A stretch of 64,000 nt of DNA from Marivivens aquimaris (GTDB taxonomy: Bacteria; Pseudomonadota; Alphaproteobacteria; Rhodobacterales; Rhodobacteraceae), in contig NZ_JADBGB010000001.1 in assembly GCF_015220045.1 (NCBI RefSeq), forward strand, positions 2,317,501 through 2,381,500, read 5' to 3'. Under the pieces are notes generated by a model. It had not been told where the DNA came from. It searched no databases and worked only from the letters and a program-made list of their open reading frames with translations. Made by a program: the position numbers and the translations under genes. Shown here piece after piece: positions 10,055 through 18,644 of the stretch; within the stretch, counting starts at the first letter, position 1; every line of letters starts with the position of its first letter.

Positions 10055-11660
10055 AAAGTTTCGCATCCGCAGCGGTGAAACGCTCGGCGGCGCCCGCGCT
10101 GCTACTGTCGACCCTGAAATCGACATCGACGCCGATCCGTCTTCCATCAAACCCGAAACGCCCGGCATCGGTACAGGGCAGCAGGCCAGCACCGGCTCCG
10201 ATAGCGATATGGATTCGATCCGCCGCGAAGGTCTGACCGGTCGTCAGCTTCGCATGGCGCGCCGCATCGCGCAGAAACACGGTTTGGCTGTGACTTCCGA
10301 CTTCGACGCCGTGCGCCAGCTTCGAGCGCGCGGTATCGACCCGTTCGAGCGCTCCAGCATCCTCGAACTGGTGTCGAGCAGCAACGCGCAGAGCAACCTG
10401 CCCGCCACCAGCCCCGAGCCGAGCCAGCAACTGCCGCAGACCGTTCAGCAGCAGAGCCGCGAGGTCGCTCGCCCTGACACCACCGGCGGCCCGCTGTCGG
10501 CAGAACGCCGCGCCAGTGAAATCCAGAAAATCCAGCAGGACATCGTGCGCCGCCGGCGCCGCAAACTGATGTCGCTGTTCGCACGCCTCAGCGTGTTCGT
10601 CCTGCTGCCGACGTTTGTGATGGGCGTCTACTACTTCGTTTACGCGACCCCGATGTACGCGACGAAGTCTGAATTCGTGATCCAGCAGGCCCAGTCGCAA
10701 AGCGGCGGCGCAGGCGGCATCGCAGGACTGTTCCAAGGCACCTCGCTTGCGACCCAAGCGGACGCGGTCGCCGTGCAGTCCTATCTCACGTCCCGCTCCG
10801 CCATGGTGCGTCTGGACGAAGAAGAAGGCTTCAAGGAACACTTTGGCCAAGCGTGGATCGACCCGATCCAGCGCCTGCCCGAGGATGCGTCGAACGAGAC
10901 CGCGTATAAGGTATACGAAAACCACGTCAAAATCGGCTACGATCCGACCGAAGGCATCCTACGGATGGAGGTCATCGCGGCCGATCCGGAGACCAGCCAG
11001 CGGTTCTCCGAGGCGCTGATTTCCTACGCCGAAGAGCAGGTCGACCAGCTGACCCAGCGCATGCGCGAAGACCAGATGCGCGGCGCCGACGAAAGCTACG
11101 AAAAAGCCGAGGCGCGCCGCGCCGAAGCGCTCGACCGTCTGCTGCAAATCCAGACCGAGCTTCAGGTTCTCAGCCCCGATAGCGAAGCGCAGCTCGTGCT
11201 GACCCAGATCAGCCAGCTTGAAACCCGCCGTCAGGATAAGATCCTCGAACTGTCGTCCCTCCAAAGCGTGGCCCGCCCGAATGAAGCGCGCGTGAATGCC
11301 GTGCAGAATGAAATCGCGAGCCTCCAGAACTCCATCACCTCGCTCCGGTCCGAACTGACCGAGCAGGCCGATACGGGTGTGTCGCTCGCGTCCAAGACCA
11401 CCGAGCTGCGTACAGCCGAAGAGGACTACCAGTTCCAGGTCGGCCTTGTTCAGCAGGCGCTGACGATGATGGAAACCGCCCGTCTCGAGGCGAACCGTCA
11501 GGTGCGTTACCTGTCGCTGGGCGTTGAGCCGATTGCGCCCGACGATCCGACCTACCCGCGTGCGTTCGAAAACACGCTGGTGTCGCTGCTGATCTTTGCA
11601 GGCATCTACCTGATGCTGTCGCTGACAGCTTCGATCCTGCGCGAACAAGTCACGTCGTAA
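10032..11660 (+). CDS. Capsule/polysaccharide export inner-membrane protein (KpsE-like, Wzz fold)
   Basis: Periplasmic adaptor of the PCP family that couples the ABC exporter to the outer-membrane channel. The 542 residues start with a long Gln/Pro/Ser-rich cytoplasmic N-terminus (about 1-180), then a membrane helix (LFARLSVFVLLPTFVMGVYY), a periplasmic region with Wzz-like YATKSEFVIQ, a long coiled coil rich in Glu, Arg and Gln, and a final helix near residue 520. The long N-terminal extension is typical of Rhodobacterales KpsE proteins. It is translationally coupled to the ATPase. Confidence 0.87.
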   Translation: MTTKLKARKFRIRSGETLGGARAATVDPEIDIDADPSSIKPETPGIGTGQQASTGSDSDMDSIRREGLTGRQLRMARRIAQKHGLAVTSDFDAVRQLRARGIDPFERSSILELVSSSNAQSNLPATSPEPSQQLPQTVQQQSREVARPDTTGGPLSAERRASEIQKIQQDIVRRRRRKLMSLFARLSVFVLLPTFVMGVYYFVYATPMYATKSEFVIQQAQSQSGGAGGIAGLFQGTSLATQADAVAVQSYLTSRSAMVRLDEEEGFKEHFGQAWIDPIQRLPEDASNETAYKVYENHVKIGYDPTEGILRMEVIAADPETSQRFSEALISYAEEQVDQLTQRMREDQMRGADESYEKAEARRAEALDRLLQIQTELQVLSPDSEAQLVLTQISQLETRRQDKILELSSLQSVARPNEARVNAVQNEIASLQNSITSLRSELTEQADTGVSLASKTTELRTAEEDYQFQVGLVQQALTMMETARLEANRQVRYLSLGVEPIAPDDPTYPRAFENTLVSLLIFAGIYLMLSLTASILREQVTS

Positions 11661-11719
11661 GGCTACCCCTTTAGCCGCACCGCGCTATGGTTAATCCCGT
11701 ATTCAACGGGGTTAATTCA

Positions 11720-12994
11720 ATGCGTGTCGTCCTTCTTGTCCTGTCTCTCCTGATAGCTCCGATCGTCGCCACGGCGCAGGAAACCACGATCGAGACAACG
11801 GCAACCGCCAGTGACGACGCCGCCATTGCCAACCGTATCCGCGACATCATCGCAGAGCTTGGCGGTTACGAGGACGTCACCGTTCAGGTCGCCGACGGTA
11901 TCGTCACCCTTCGCGGCGAGACGACATCCTCCACGCAGATTGCCGACCTCAGCAGCCTGTCGAACCGCGTGCAGGGAGTTGTCGCGGTGAAGAACGAGGT
12001 GCTCGAGACAACCGACCTTTCTCGCCGCATCAACCCTGCTTACGAACGCCTGAAAACCCGACTGACCCAGATCATCGCGATCCTGCCACTAGTGCTAATC
12101 GCGTTGGTGCTATTCGGGGTCATCGCTCTCATCGGGTATGTGGTCGCTTATCGCACGCGGATATTCGACAGGCTTGCGCCAAACCTCTTCATCGCCGACC
12201 TCTATCGTCAGGTCGTTTTCCTGCTGTTCCTGCTCGGCGCGATGGTCATTTCGCTCGACCTGATGAACGCGACCGCACTGCTGTCCACGATCCTCGGCGC
12301 TGCGGGTATTATCGGCCTCGCACTCGGTTTCGCGGTAAAGGACACGGTGGAGAACTACATCGCCTCCGTCCTCCTTTCGATCCGCCAACCGTTCCGCCCG
12401 AATGATACTGTCGAAATCAACGGTGATGAGGGCAAGGTCATCCGTCTTACCAGCCGCGCGACGATTCTGCTGTCCTATGACGGCAACCACATCCGCATCC
12501 CCAACGCGACGGTCTTCAAAAGCCGCATCGTCAACTATTCGGATAACCCTGCCCGCCGCTTCATGTTCTGTCTACCTGTGGACCTCAGCGCGAATTTGAC
12601 CATCGCACAGCAGGTCGCCACGGATGTCCTCGAAGGGCTGGCGTTCACGCTCAAGGACCCCGCCGTGCAGGTCTGGATCGACAAGACCACTCCCACCAGC
12701 GTGGAGCTTGTCTGCACCGGCTGGATCGACCAGACGATCACGTCGCTGCCCCTCGCCCGCAGCGAGGCTCTGCGACTGGTCAAGAAAGCGTTCGAGGAGC
12801 GCGAGCTTGATCGCCAGCCGATCGTCCAGCGCGTTCTCATCGAAGACGGCGATGAACCGGAATCTGTTGAAAACACGACAGAAGACCTTCCGGTAGATAC
12901 ATCTTCCGAGAATTCGCTCGACCGCATCGTCGATGCCGACCGCACGGAAAACGCCTCCGCCGATCTTTTGTCGAGCAAAGCGCCAAAAGAGTGA
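11720..12994 (+). CDS. Mechanosensitive ion channel protein with BON domain (MscS family)
   Basis: Membrane channel expected to open on membrane tension. The ATG at 11720 is preceded by CAACGGGG and starts a signal peptide (MRVVLLVLSLLIAPIVATAQ), so it was preferred to the ATG at 11687. A periplasmic BON domain (about residues 25-100) contains DGIVTLRGE. Three or so membrane helices follow. The pore-lining MscS segment GLALGFAVKDTVENYIASV and the MscS beta domain (FRPNDTVEINGDEGKV) are clear. The Glu/Asp-rich C-terminal tail is probably disordered. Total length is 424 residues. Confidence 0.9.
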   Translation: MRVVLLVLSLLIAPIVATAQETTIETTATASDDAAIANRIRDIIAELGGYEDVTVQVADGIVTLRGETTSSTQIADLSSLSNRVQGVVAVKNEVLETTDLSRRINPAYERLKTRLTQIIAILPLVLIALVLFGVIALIGYVVAYRTRIFDRLAPNLFIADLYRQVVFLLFLLGAMVISLDLMNATALLSTILGAAGIIGLALGFAVKDTVENYIASVLLSIRQPFRPNDTVEINGDEGKVIRLTSRATILLSYDGNHIRIPNATVFKSRIVNYSDNPARRFMFCLPVDLSANLTIAQQVATDVLEGLAFTLKDPAVQVWIDKTTPTSVELVCTGWIDQTITSLPLARSEALRLVKKAFEERELDRQPIVQRVLIEDGDEPESVENTTEDLPVDTSSENSLDRIVDADRTENASADLLSSKAPKE

Positions 12995-13054
12995 TTTTTT
13001 TTCGAAACGCCCCTTGCGCTCCCCGACAGCTAATTGTAAATCCGCCCTCGCTGC

Positions 13055-13129
13055 TGGGGTGTAGCCAAGTGGTAAGGCACCGGTTTTTGGTACCGCGCAC
13101 CGTAGGTTCGAATCCTACCACCCCAGCCA
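13055..13129 (+). tRNA. tRNA-Gln (anticodon TTG)
   Basis: Cloverleaf of 75 bases including an encoded CCA. The acceptor stem TGGGGTG (13055-13061) pairs with CACCCCA (13119-13125), the discriminator is G and CCA is 13127-13129. The anticodon loop is TTTTGGT with TTG at 13087-13089, and the T arm is GTAGG-TTCGAAT-CCTAC. The pair at the base of the anticodon stem (positions 27 and 43) reads C and C, a mismatch; all other stem pairs fit. Confidence 0.95.
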
Positions 13130-13155
13130 GTAATTCCCGACATCGGAATACAGAC

Positions 13156-13180
13156 GCTCTTCGCTAGAGATAGCGAGAGC
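13156..13180. other. Hairpin between tRNA-Gln and rlmF
   Basis: A ten-pair stem with one bulged T (13156-13166 with 13171-13180) closes a GAGA tetraloop. It lies between the 3' ends of tRNA-Gln and rlmF. Neither side has a clear T run, so it is not a textbook intrinsic terminator. It may still mark the tRNA precursor end or the rlmF transcript end. Confidence 0.4.
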
Positions 13181-13200
13181 CGTTGGCGTTCACGCCAGCC

Positions 13201-14106
13201 CTAGAGGGCCCGCTGTTTCTTTGAATAATAGGTCCACGCCACAAAGCGGCTGGTCTTCTGGCCTTGCGCCATTTCAACGGTCTTTGTCTCGGAGACGCCG
13301 GCCTTGCTCAGGAACCTGTCGATGGTGCGCAAGTTGTCCTTCTTGGACACCAGCGTCGTGAACCACAGACACTGTGCTGCGAATTCAACGCTCTGTTCGA
13401 CCATGCGGCCGATGAAACCGATCTCGCCGCCGGGGCACCACAGTTCCGCATTCTGACCACCGAAGTTCAGCTTGGAGGACGGCTCCTTGCCGAGGTTGCG
13501 CCACTTACGCTCGGTCCCCTTGCCCGCCTGTTCGAGCGAGGAATGAAACGGCGGATTGCACATCGTCAGGTGGAAGGTATCGCGCTGATGAATGACCCCG
13601 CGAAAGATGTTCTTGGGGTTCTTCTGATGCCGCAGGCTGATGCTCAGGTCGTTGCGATCGTTGATCTGGCGCGCGGCTTTGATCGACACCTGATCGATGT
13701 CGACGCCGGTGAAATCCCAACCGTATTCGTGCTGTCCGATCAGCGGGTATACAAGGCTCGCGCCCGTCCCGATATCAAGGACCTTGATGTCGTCGCCGCG
13801 CGGGATGTCTCCGCCATTATCCTCGGCCAGAAGGTCGGCGAGCGAGTGGATATAGTCCACACGGCCGGGGATCGGCGGACAAAGGTAGGCGTCAGGGAAC
13901 TCCCAGAACTTCACATCATAATGCGCCGCGAGCAGCGCGCGGTTCAGCATTCGCACGGCCTCGGCATTCGCGAACTCGATAGTCATTTCGCCCCGCGGAT
14001 TGCGGGTCACAAAGGGCTCAAGCTCCGGCGTCGCCTCCAACAGGCGCGCAAAGTCATAGCCGTCCCGATGTTGGTTTCGGGGATGCAGCATGGGCTTGAT
14101 GGCCAT
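13201..14106 (-). CDS. rlmF: 23S rRNA (adenine(1618)-N(6))-methyltransferase RlmF
   Basis: SAM-dependent N6-methylation of adenine 1618 in 23S rRNA. The 301 residues show the family N-terminus LHPRNQHRDGYDF, the SAM-binding motif VLDIGTGASLVYPL near residue 110 and the catalytic NPPFHSS of N6-adenine methyltransferases near residue 185. Length is normal. The start ATG at 14106 has only a weak ribosome site; an ATG five codons inside is possible. It is convergent with tRNA-Gln. Confidence 0.92.
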   Translation of the reverse strand: MAIKPMLHPRNQHRDGYDFARLLEATPELEPFVTRNPRGEMTIEFANAEAVRMLNRALLAAHYDVKFWEFPDAYLCPPIPGRVDYIHSLADLLAEDNGGDIPRGDDIKVLDIGTGASLVYPLIGQHEYGWDFTGVDIDQVSIKAARQINDRNDLSISLRHQKNPKNIFRGVIHQRDTFHLTMCNPPFHSSLEQAGKGTERKWRNLGKEPSSKLNFGGQNAELWCPGGEIGFIGRMVEQSVEFAAQCLWFTTLVSKKDNLRTIDRFLSKAGVSETKTVEMAQGQKTSRFVAWTYYSKKQRAL

Positions 14107-14257
14107 TGAAAACCTTTGTGTTCTGCGGTGGGGCGAGATCGATAGATGCGGACCTTAATAGGTTCGGAATGCATTAGAAACACCCACCGTTCTACTTGTC
14201 GCTGGGTCGGAACTACGGCACGCTCAAGCAAATACAGCCGCTGGGAGGGGCACCCGA

Positions 14258-15082
14258 ATGACGAAACCCTGTATGATTTGTTGCGCCATTACGGGCAGCC
14301 TTCCGACCAAGGCGAACAATCCCGCCGTGCCGATCACGGTCGAAGAACAGATCGAGAGCACGCATGAGGCTTTCGAGGCTGGTGCGACGATCGTTCACGC
14401 TCACGTCCGGAACGATGATCAGACGCCCTCCTCCGATCCGGAGAAGTTTGCGCGGCTGAAAGAAGGGCTGCTGAAGCACTGCCCCGGCATGATCATCCAG
14501 TTTTCGACCGGCGGGCGCTCTGGTGCAGGGACGACGCGCGGCGCGATGCTGCCGCTCAAGCCAGACATGGCGTCTTTGTCCGTGGGTTCGAACAACTTCC
14601 CGACCCGAGTTTATGAGAACCCGCCGGATCTGGTGGACTGGCTCGCGTCAGAGATGATGACCTACGGCATCAAGCCCGAAATCGAGGCGTTCGACCTCAG
14701 CCACATCATCAAAGCCAAGGAAATGATGGACAAAGGTCAGCTCAAAGCGCCGCCCTACGTCCAGTTTGTTATGGGTGTGAAAAACGCGATGCCTGCCGAT
14801 CGGGATGTGTTCGACTATTACATCCATACCGTCAAACGCCTGTTTGGCGACGATGCGCCATGGTGCGCCGCCGGTATCGGAGCGCAGCAGATTGTTATCA
14901 ACGAATGGGCGGTGTCGTCCGGCGGTCATGCGCGGACGGGGCTAGAGGACAACGTGCGGATCGACAAGAACACGCTCGCGGCCTCGAATGCGGCGCTGGT
15001 GAAACGTGTGGTCGATCTGTGTGACAAGTATGATCGCCCTGTCGCCACGGCAGCGCAGGCGCGCGACATCCTCGGACTGTAA
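14258..15082 (+). CDS. BKACE family beta-keto acid cleavage enzyme
   Basis: Zinc-dependent enzyme of the family that cleaves beta-keto acids with acetyl-CoA (3-keto-5-aminohexanoate cleavage type). The 274 residues contain the metal-binding HAHVR motif near residue 47 and the C-terminal GGHARTGLEDN that holds the conserved His, Arg and Glu. A strong ribosome site (GGGAGGGG) precedes the ATG. Members act on many different keto acids, such as dehydrocarnitine, so the substrate is open. The convergent neighbour is an FAD/NAD(P)-binding protein. Confidence 0.85.
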   Translation: MTKPCMICCAITGSLPTKANNPAVPITVEEQIESTHEAFEAGATIVHAHVRNDDQTPSSDPEKFARLKEGLLKHCPGMIIQFSTGGRSGAGTTRGAMLPLKPDMASLSVGSNNFPTRVYENPPDLVDWLASEMMTYGIKPEIEAFDLSHIIKAKEMMDKGQLKAPPYVQFVMGVKNAMPADRDVFDYYIHTVKRLFGDDAPWCAAGIGAQQIVINEWAVSSGGHARTGLEDNVRIDKNTLAASNAALVKRVVDLCDKYDRPVATAAQARDILGL

Positions 15083-16681
15083 TTAAGCGAGAACGGGGTC
15101 GTGCTCCAGAATGCCGCTGGACACCCATTTCCCGAATTGCGCGCTGGCGGTAAGCCCTTGGCAGAACGGGAAGCGTCCGAGCAAGTACGGCGCGGCGGGC
15201 AGATAAAGCCGCCCGCGCCATTGGTCCGTGTCGACCGAAAGCTGATCTGTCACTGGGACTTCACCGTCAGGCAGGCTCGCTGCGAGGCTGGCGAATGACA
15301 GGTCGCTCGCGCCGAGCGACTTTTGTCCGCGGGCATCGATGATCACCTTGAACTCGCGAACCTCGCCTTCAGTGGTGGTCACGCGGCTGGCGTTGCCTGT
15401 GTTCCTGATCGCGTAGTCGTTGCCGAGGCGCATGACCGTCAGCTTTCCCGCATCATGCAGAGCCAGCATGCGCCGGATCGACGTGGGCGGTACGGCGGCG
15501 TAGTTGTCGATGAATACACGCGCCAAAGGCTTGAACCGCTCCTGATCTTTGGCGGTTAATTGACCCGCGATCTCCTCGAATTTCTCGTGCATATTCAGGA
15601 TCGCGCACCGCCACGGCACAGCGTGCTGCTTGGCCGCATTTTCGTCGACCTCGGCGAGGTTGTCTCGCGCCCATTCGAACGGATCGGTTGCCAGACGTGG
15701 TTTGAAGTAAGCGCCCGCAAAATCTTCGGGAGAGGCCGAGGCGAGGCCCATGCGGTCGAAATACGCCCGATCTTCCAGCATCATTTCTTTGGTAAAGAGG
15801 GCCCACATCCGATCAAGCAGGCCGTCCCGTCCCTCGCTCAACGCGTTCTCGACGGCTTCATCGGTCATGATCCGCAGCGGTTTTGGCGGATAGTCGAACC
15901 AGAAGTCGGCTTCGGGCAGGATGCCCTGCCGAGACATCATCGTGATGCGCAAACCACCTGTGCGGGCATTCGGAACGTAAGTCAGGTCATCACCGTCCTC
16001 AACAAAATGGCCGTGCTGACACGCCACGGCGAGGACCGCATCCATACCGCTGAGCGATGTGCCGATGATCCCGACGTCGGTGGCCGGAACCTCTTCATGC
16101 GCTAGGCGGTCCCAAGGCGAACGGAACCGGCCTGTGCCCTCTTGGTCGCTGGGCCAAACGTGGCCGGTCGCGAGGACGACATGCGTAAAAAACTGATCGG
16201 GCACGCCACTTGCGGCATCAAACACAAGGCGGATCTGCCCGCCTTCGGATACCACATCCTCGACCGCTACATTTTCATGGATCGCGACCCGATGCCCTTT
16301 TTCGCGTGCCGCGTCGATCAGCACGTAAAGCTCGTCGCTGTACCACGACCCCAGCAGGATACGCGGCAGGAACATCCGGTCATGCAGTTCGTCATGCGTG
16401 ACGCCATAGACTTGCAGCATCTCGGCAGACCGGCTTTGGAGCCATTCGAGATAGGTCTGCGTCAGCGGCGGAATCTCGATACTGCCGATGTTGGCAAGCA
16501 TCAGCGCCTGCGCCGCGTTAGGGCTGTATGGCATCCCGAAACCGGCGAGCGACTGCGCCTCGAAGATCGTTATCATCTGCTTGACCGGCGATTTGATCAA
16601 CTCGGCAAGCGTGTAGAGCGCCGTCGGGCCGGAGCCGACAATCGCGATATTCTTGGTCAGTGCCGCAGTGGGAACGTTCAT
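15083..16681 (-). CDS. FAD/NAD(P)-binding protein (COG4529-like)
   Basis: Flavoprotein of 532 residues with an N-terminal dinucleotide motif IAIVGSGPTALYTL, a second glycine motif VGIIGTSLSGMDA near residue 200, and VVLATGHVWP, which resembles the ATG motif of flavin oxidoreductases. The reaction is unknown. It is cytosolic by sequence, with no signal peptide or membrane helix. A ribosome site GGAAG lies six bases before the ATG. It ends next to the stop of the BKACE gene on the other strand. Confidence 0.7.
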   Translation of the reverse strand: MNVPTAALTKNIAIVGSGPTALYTLAELIKSPVKQMITIFEAQSLAGFGMPYSPNAAQALMLANIGSIEIPPLTQTYLEWLQSRSAEMLQVYGVTHDELHDRMFLPRILLGSWYSDELYVLIDAAREKGHRVAIHENVAVEDVVSEGGQIRLVFDAASGVPDQFFTHVVLATGHVWPSDQEGTGRFRSPWDRLAHEEVPATDVGIIGTSLSGMDAVLAVACQHGHFVEDGDDLTYVPNARTGGLRITMMSRQGILPEADFWFDYPPKPLRIMTDEAVENALSEGRDGLLDRMWALFTKEMMLEDRAYFDRMGLASASPEDFAGAYFKPRLATDPFEWARDNLAEVDENAAKQHAVPWRCAILNMHEKFEEIAGQLTAKDQERFKPLARVFIDNYAAVPPTSIRRMLALHDAGKLTVMRLGNDYAIRNTGNASRVTTTEGEVREFKVIIDARGQKSLGASDLSFASLAASLPDGEVPVTDQLSVDTDQWRGRLYLPAAPYLLGRFPFCQGLTASAQFGKWVSSGILEHDPVLA

Positions 16682-16740
16682 GATGCTTCCATGGAGGAGT
16701 TACATCACTAAACGCTGCATAGCGGCGAACGTTCCTGCAA

Positions 16741-17676
16741 TCAGCGGTCCTGACGCACCTTGATGGCCTTGGCAGGCTGATTAGCGCGTCTTTCTCGATG
16801 GAAAATATATAGGCCCGAGGACAGCACGACTGCCGTGCCCAGCACCGTCAGCCCGTCAGGCACATCGCCGAACACGAGGAACCCGATGGCCGTCGCGCCG
16901 AGGATTTCGAGGTATTGGAACGGTGCCAGCACGCTCGCCTCGGCCTGACTGAATGCATAGGCGATCAGCGGGAAGGTCGCTGCGGCTAGGATGCCTGACA
17001 GGACGAGGCTCGCCGACAGGCCGAACGTTATAGTTTCCTGCAATGCGCCAAGGTCGGAGTTGAATAACATGACGGCCATTAAAGTCAGGCAAGTGAACGT
17101 CGTCGAGCCGAGCTGGAACGTCAAAGCGGAGCAATTCCGCGTGCCTTTGCGGGTGATGATCATGTTCAACGCGTAGGCCGCTGCCGACACCAGTGGCAGA
17201 AGCACCGCAGGCCCGAAGACAGAGAAGTTCGGGCGCAGAATAATCAGCACGCCGATGAGCCCCACTACGATCGCGGCATAGCGATGCGGACCAGGCTTTT
17301 CGCCCAGCATCAAGCCCGCCAGCAGCGTCAGCAGCAGCGGCTCGACGAAGAAGATCGCAATAGCTGTGGGGAGCGGGATGGTCTTGAGCGCAGTGATCAG
17401 GCTGAGGCTCACGACCGCCACGCAGATGCCCGACGCGGCGGAGGCTTTGGTAAACGGGTTACCACGGGTCGATTTGTTCATCGCGGCGAACGCGATCCAC
17501 AGAAGGCCCGCTTGGATGACAGACCTGATCGCCGCGATTTGCGACGGCTCGATGTAAGCCGTCAGAGTCTTCGTCACCGAGTCGCCGATTGGCAATAAGA
17601 CCATCGCGAAAGACATCGCGGCCATGCCCATGAATGTTGACGAATTGCGGCTGTTCGGCTCGGCCATTGCGGACAT
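16741..17676 (-). CDS. EamA family (DMT superfamily) transporter
   Basis: Membrane transporter of 311 residues with about ten hydrophobic helices arranged as two EamA repeats, for example ALKTIPLPTAIAIFFVEPLLL in the first and APFQYLEILGATAIGF in the second. Substrates of this family are diverse small metabolites. The frame is open further upstream, but the ATG at 17676 follows GGAG with nine bases between, and the sequence before it is not membrane-like, so it was chosen. It lies at the left edge of the inositol island; a direct role there is unproven. Confidence 0.8.
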   Translation of the reverse strand: MSAMAEPNSRNSSTFMGMAAMSFAMVLLPIGDSVTKTLTAYIEPSQIAAIRSVIQAGLLWIAFAAMNKSTRGNPFTKASAASGICVAVVSLSLITALKTIPLPTAIAIFFVEPLLLTLLAGLMLGEKPGPHRYAAIVVGLIGVLIILRPNFSVFGPAVLLPLVSAAAYALNMIITRKGTRNCSALTFQLGSTTFTCLTLMAVMLFNSDLGALQETITFGLSASLVLSGILAAATFPLIAYAFSQAEASVLAPFQYLEILGATAIGFLVFGDVPDGLTVLGTAVVLSSGLYIFHRERRANQPAKAIKVRQDR

Positions 17677-17810
17677 GCTTGCTCCACGATGCAACATCGC
17701 TGCATCTCGCGGTCCGGGCGTACAGGACGAATGGTGGGGAAAACGGAACGACGCCATCGCCCGCTCCCCAATTGCTAGGTGGCGAGGCTGCAGCCTGTCA
17801 AGCGTTGGGC

Positions 17811-17842
17811 CAAAAACAAAACGGCGGAGAAAACTCCGCCGC
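17811..17842 (-). terminator. Rho-independent terminator after iolB
   Basis: On the minus strand an eight-base stem CGGCGGAG/CTCCGCCG (17834-17841 with 17822-17829) has a TTTT loop and is followed by a T-rich run (TTTTGTTTTTGG, 17809-17820). It sits just after the iolB stop and ends the iolC-iolD-iolB transcript. Confidence 0.88.
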
Positions 17843-17848
17843 TTGATC

Positions 17849-18643
17849 TCAGAACATGTGCTCGACTTCAGGAGCCGGAACAAAGCGCCAATTGCGGCGC
17901 GGGCCTGCCATGACGTTGAGGTAGTACATCTCGAACCCGTGGGGCGCACCGCAGGGGTGGTGACCGCGAGGGACGCAAACCACATCACCATTATAAACGG
18001 CCATGGTTTCGTTGAGGCTCAGGTCGTCGGTGTAAACGCGCTGGATGCCCCAACCACCTTCGGCGTTGATGCGGTGGTAGTAGGTCTCTTCGAGGTAGGT
18101 GATCCGCGGGAAGTCGTCTTCGTCGTGACGATGCGACGGAAACGACGACCAGTGACCGGCGGGGGTGAAGACCTCGGTGACCAGCAGGCTGTCACAGTAG
18201 TCTTCGGCTTCCATCGCGATGTTATTAATGTAGCGGGTGTTCACACCTTCGCCGCGCTGGGTCAGTTCGATGCCATCTGGGCCGATCTTGCGCGCCTCGT
18301 GGCCGCCCTTCCCCGGAGCCTGACAGACAGCGATGGTACAATCGGTGGTCGCGGTCGCTTCCCAGTCCTTGCCGTTCGGAACGTAGAGGCAATGCGGCGG
18401 CGTCTTTTCAAAGACGTTCATACGCTCGCCCAGTTCGCCCCAGTCTTTGCCCGCGGCGTTGATGGTCGCTTTGCCTTCGACCATCACCAGTATCACCTCG
18501 CAGTCTCCCGTCGCTTCACCAACGGTTTCGCCAGCGCGGATGCGGTAGAGAGAGAAACCCACATAGCGCCATCCAGCAGACTGCGGGGTGATTTCGTGCA
18601 CCTTGCCGTGGGTGCCAAACGGTTTCTTCAGAAGGTCAGCCAT
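17849..18643 (-). CDS. iolB: 5-deoxy-glucuronate isomerase IolB
   Basis: Converts 5-deoxy-glucuronate to 5-dehydro-2-deoxy-gluconate in myo-inositol breakdown. The 264-residue double-cupin protein has the metal-binding motif HRHDEDDFPRITYLEE near residues 170-185 and a distal His in PRGHHPCGAPHG, as in the family. The start follows the iolD stop by one base (TGAtATG) with AGGGA upstream, so translation is coupled. It is the last gene of the iolC-iolD-iolB operon and is followed by a terminator. Confidence 0.95.
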   Translation of the reverse strand: MADLLKKPFGTHGKVHEITPQSAGWRYVGFSLYRIRAGETVGEATGDCEVILVMVEGKATINAAGKDWGELGERMNVFEKTPPHCLYVPNGKDWEATATTDCTIAVCQAPGKGGHEARKIGPDGIELTQRGEGVNTRYINNIAMEAEDYCDSLLVTEVFTPAGHWSSFPSHRHDEDDFPRITYLEETYYHRINAEGGWGIQRVYTDDLSLNETMAVYNGDVVCVPRGHHPCGAPHGFEMYYLNVMAGPRRNWRFVPAPEVEHMF

Positions 18644-18644
18644 A

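Noticed and set aside
13156..13180. Intrinsic terminator for tRNA-Gln or rlmF
   Set aside because: The stem is good but there is no T run on either strand, so it is kept only as an unassigned hairpin.
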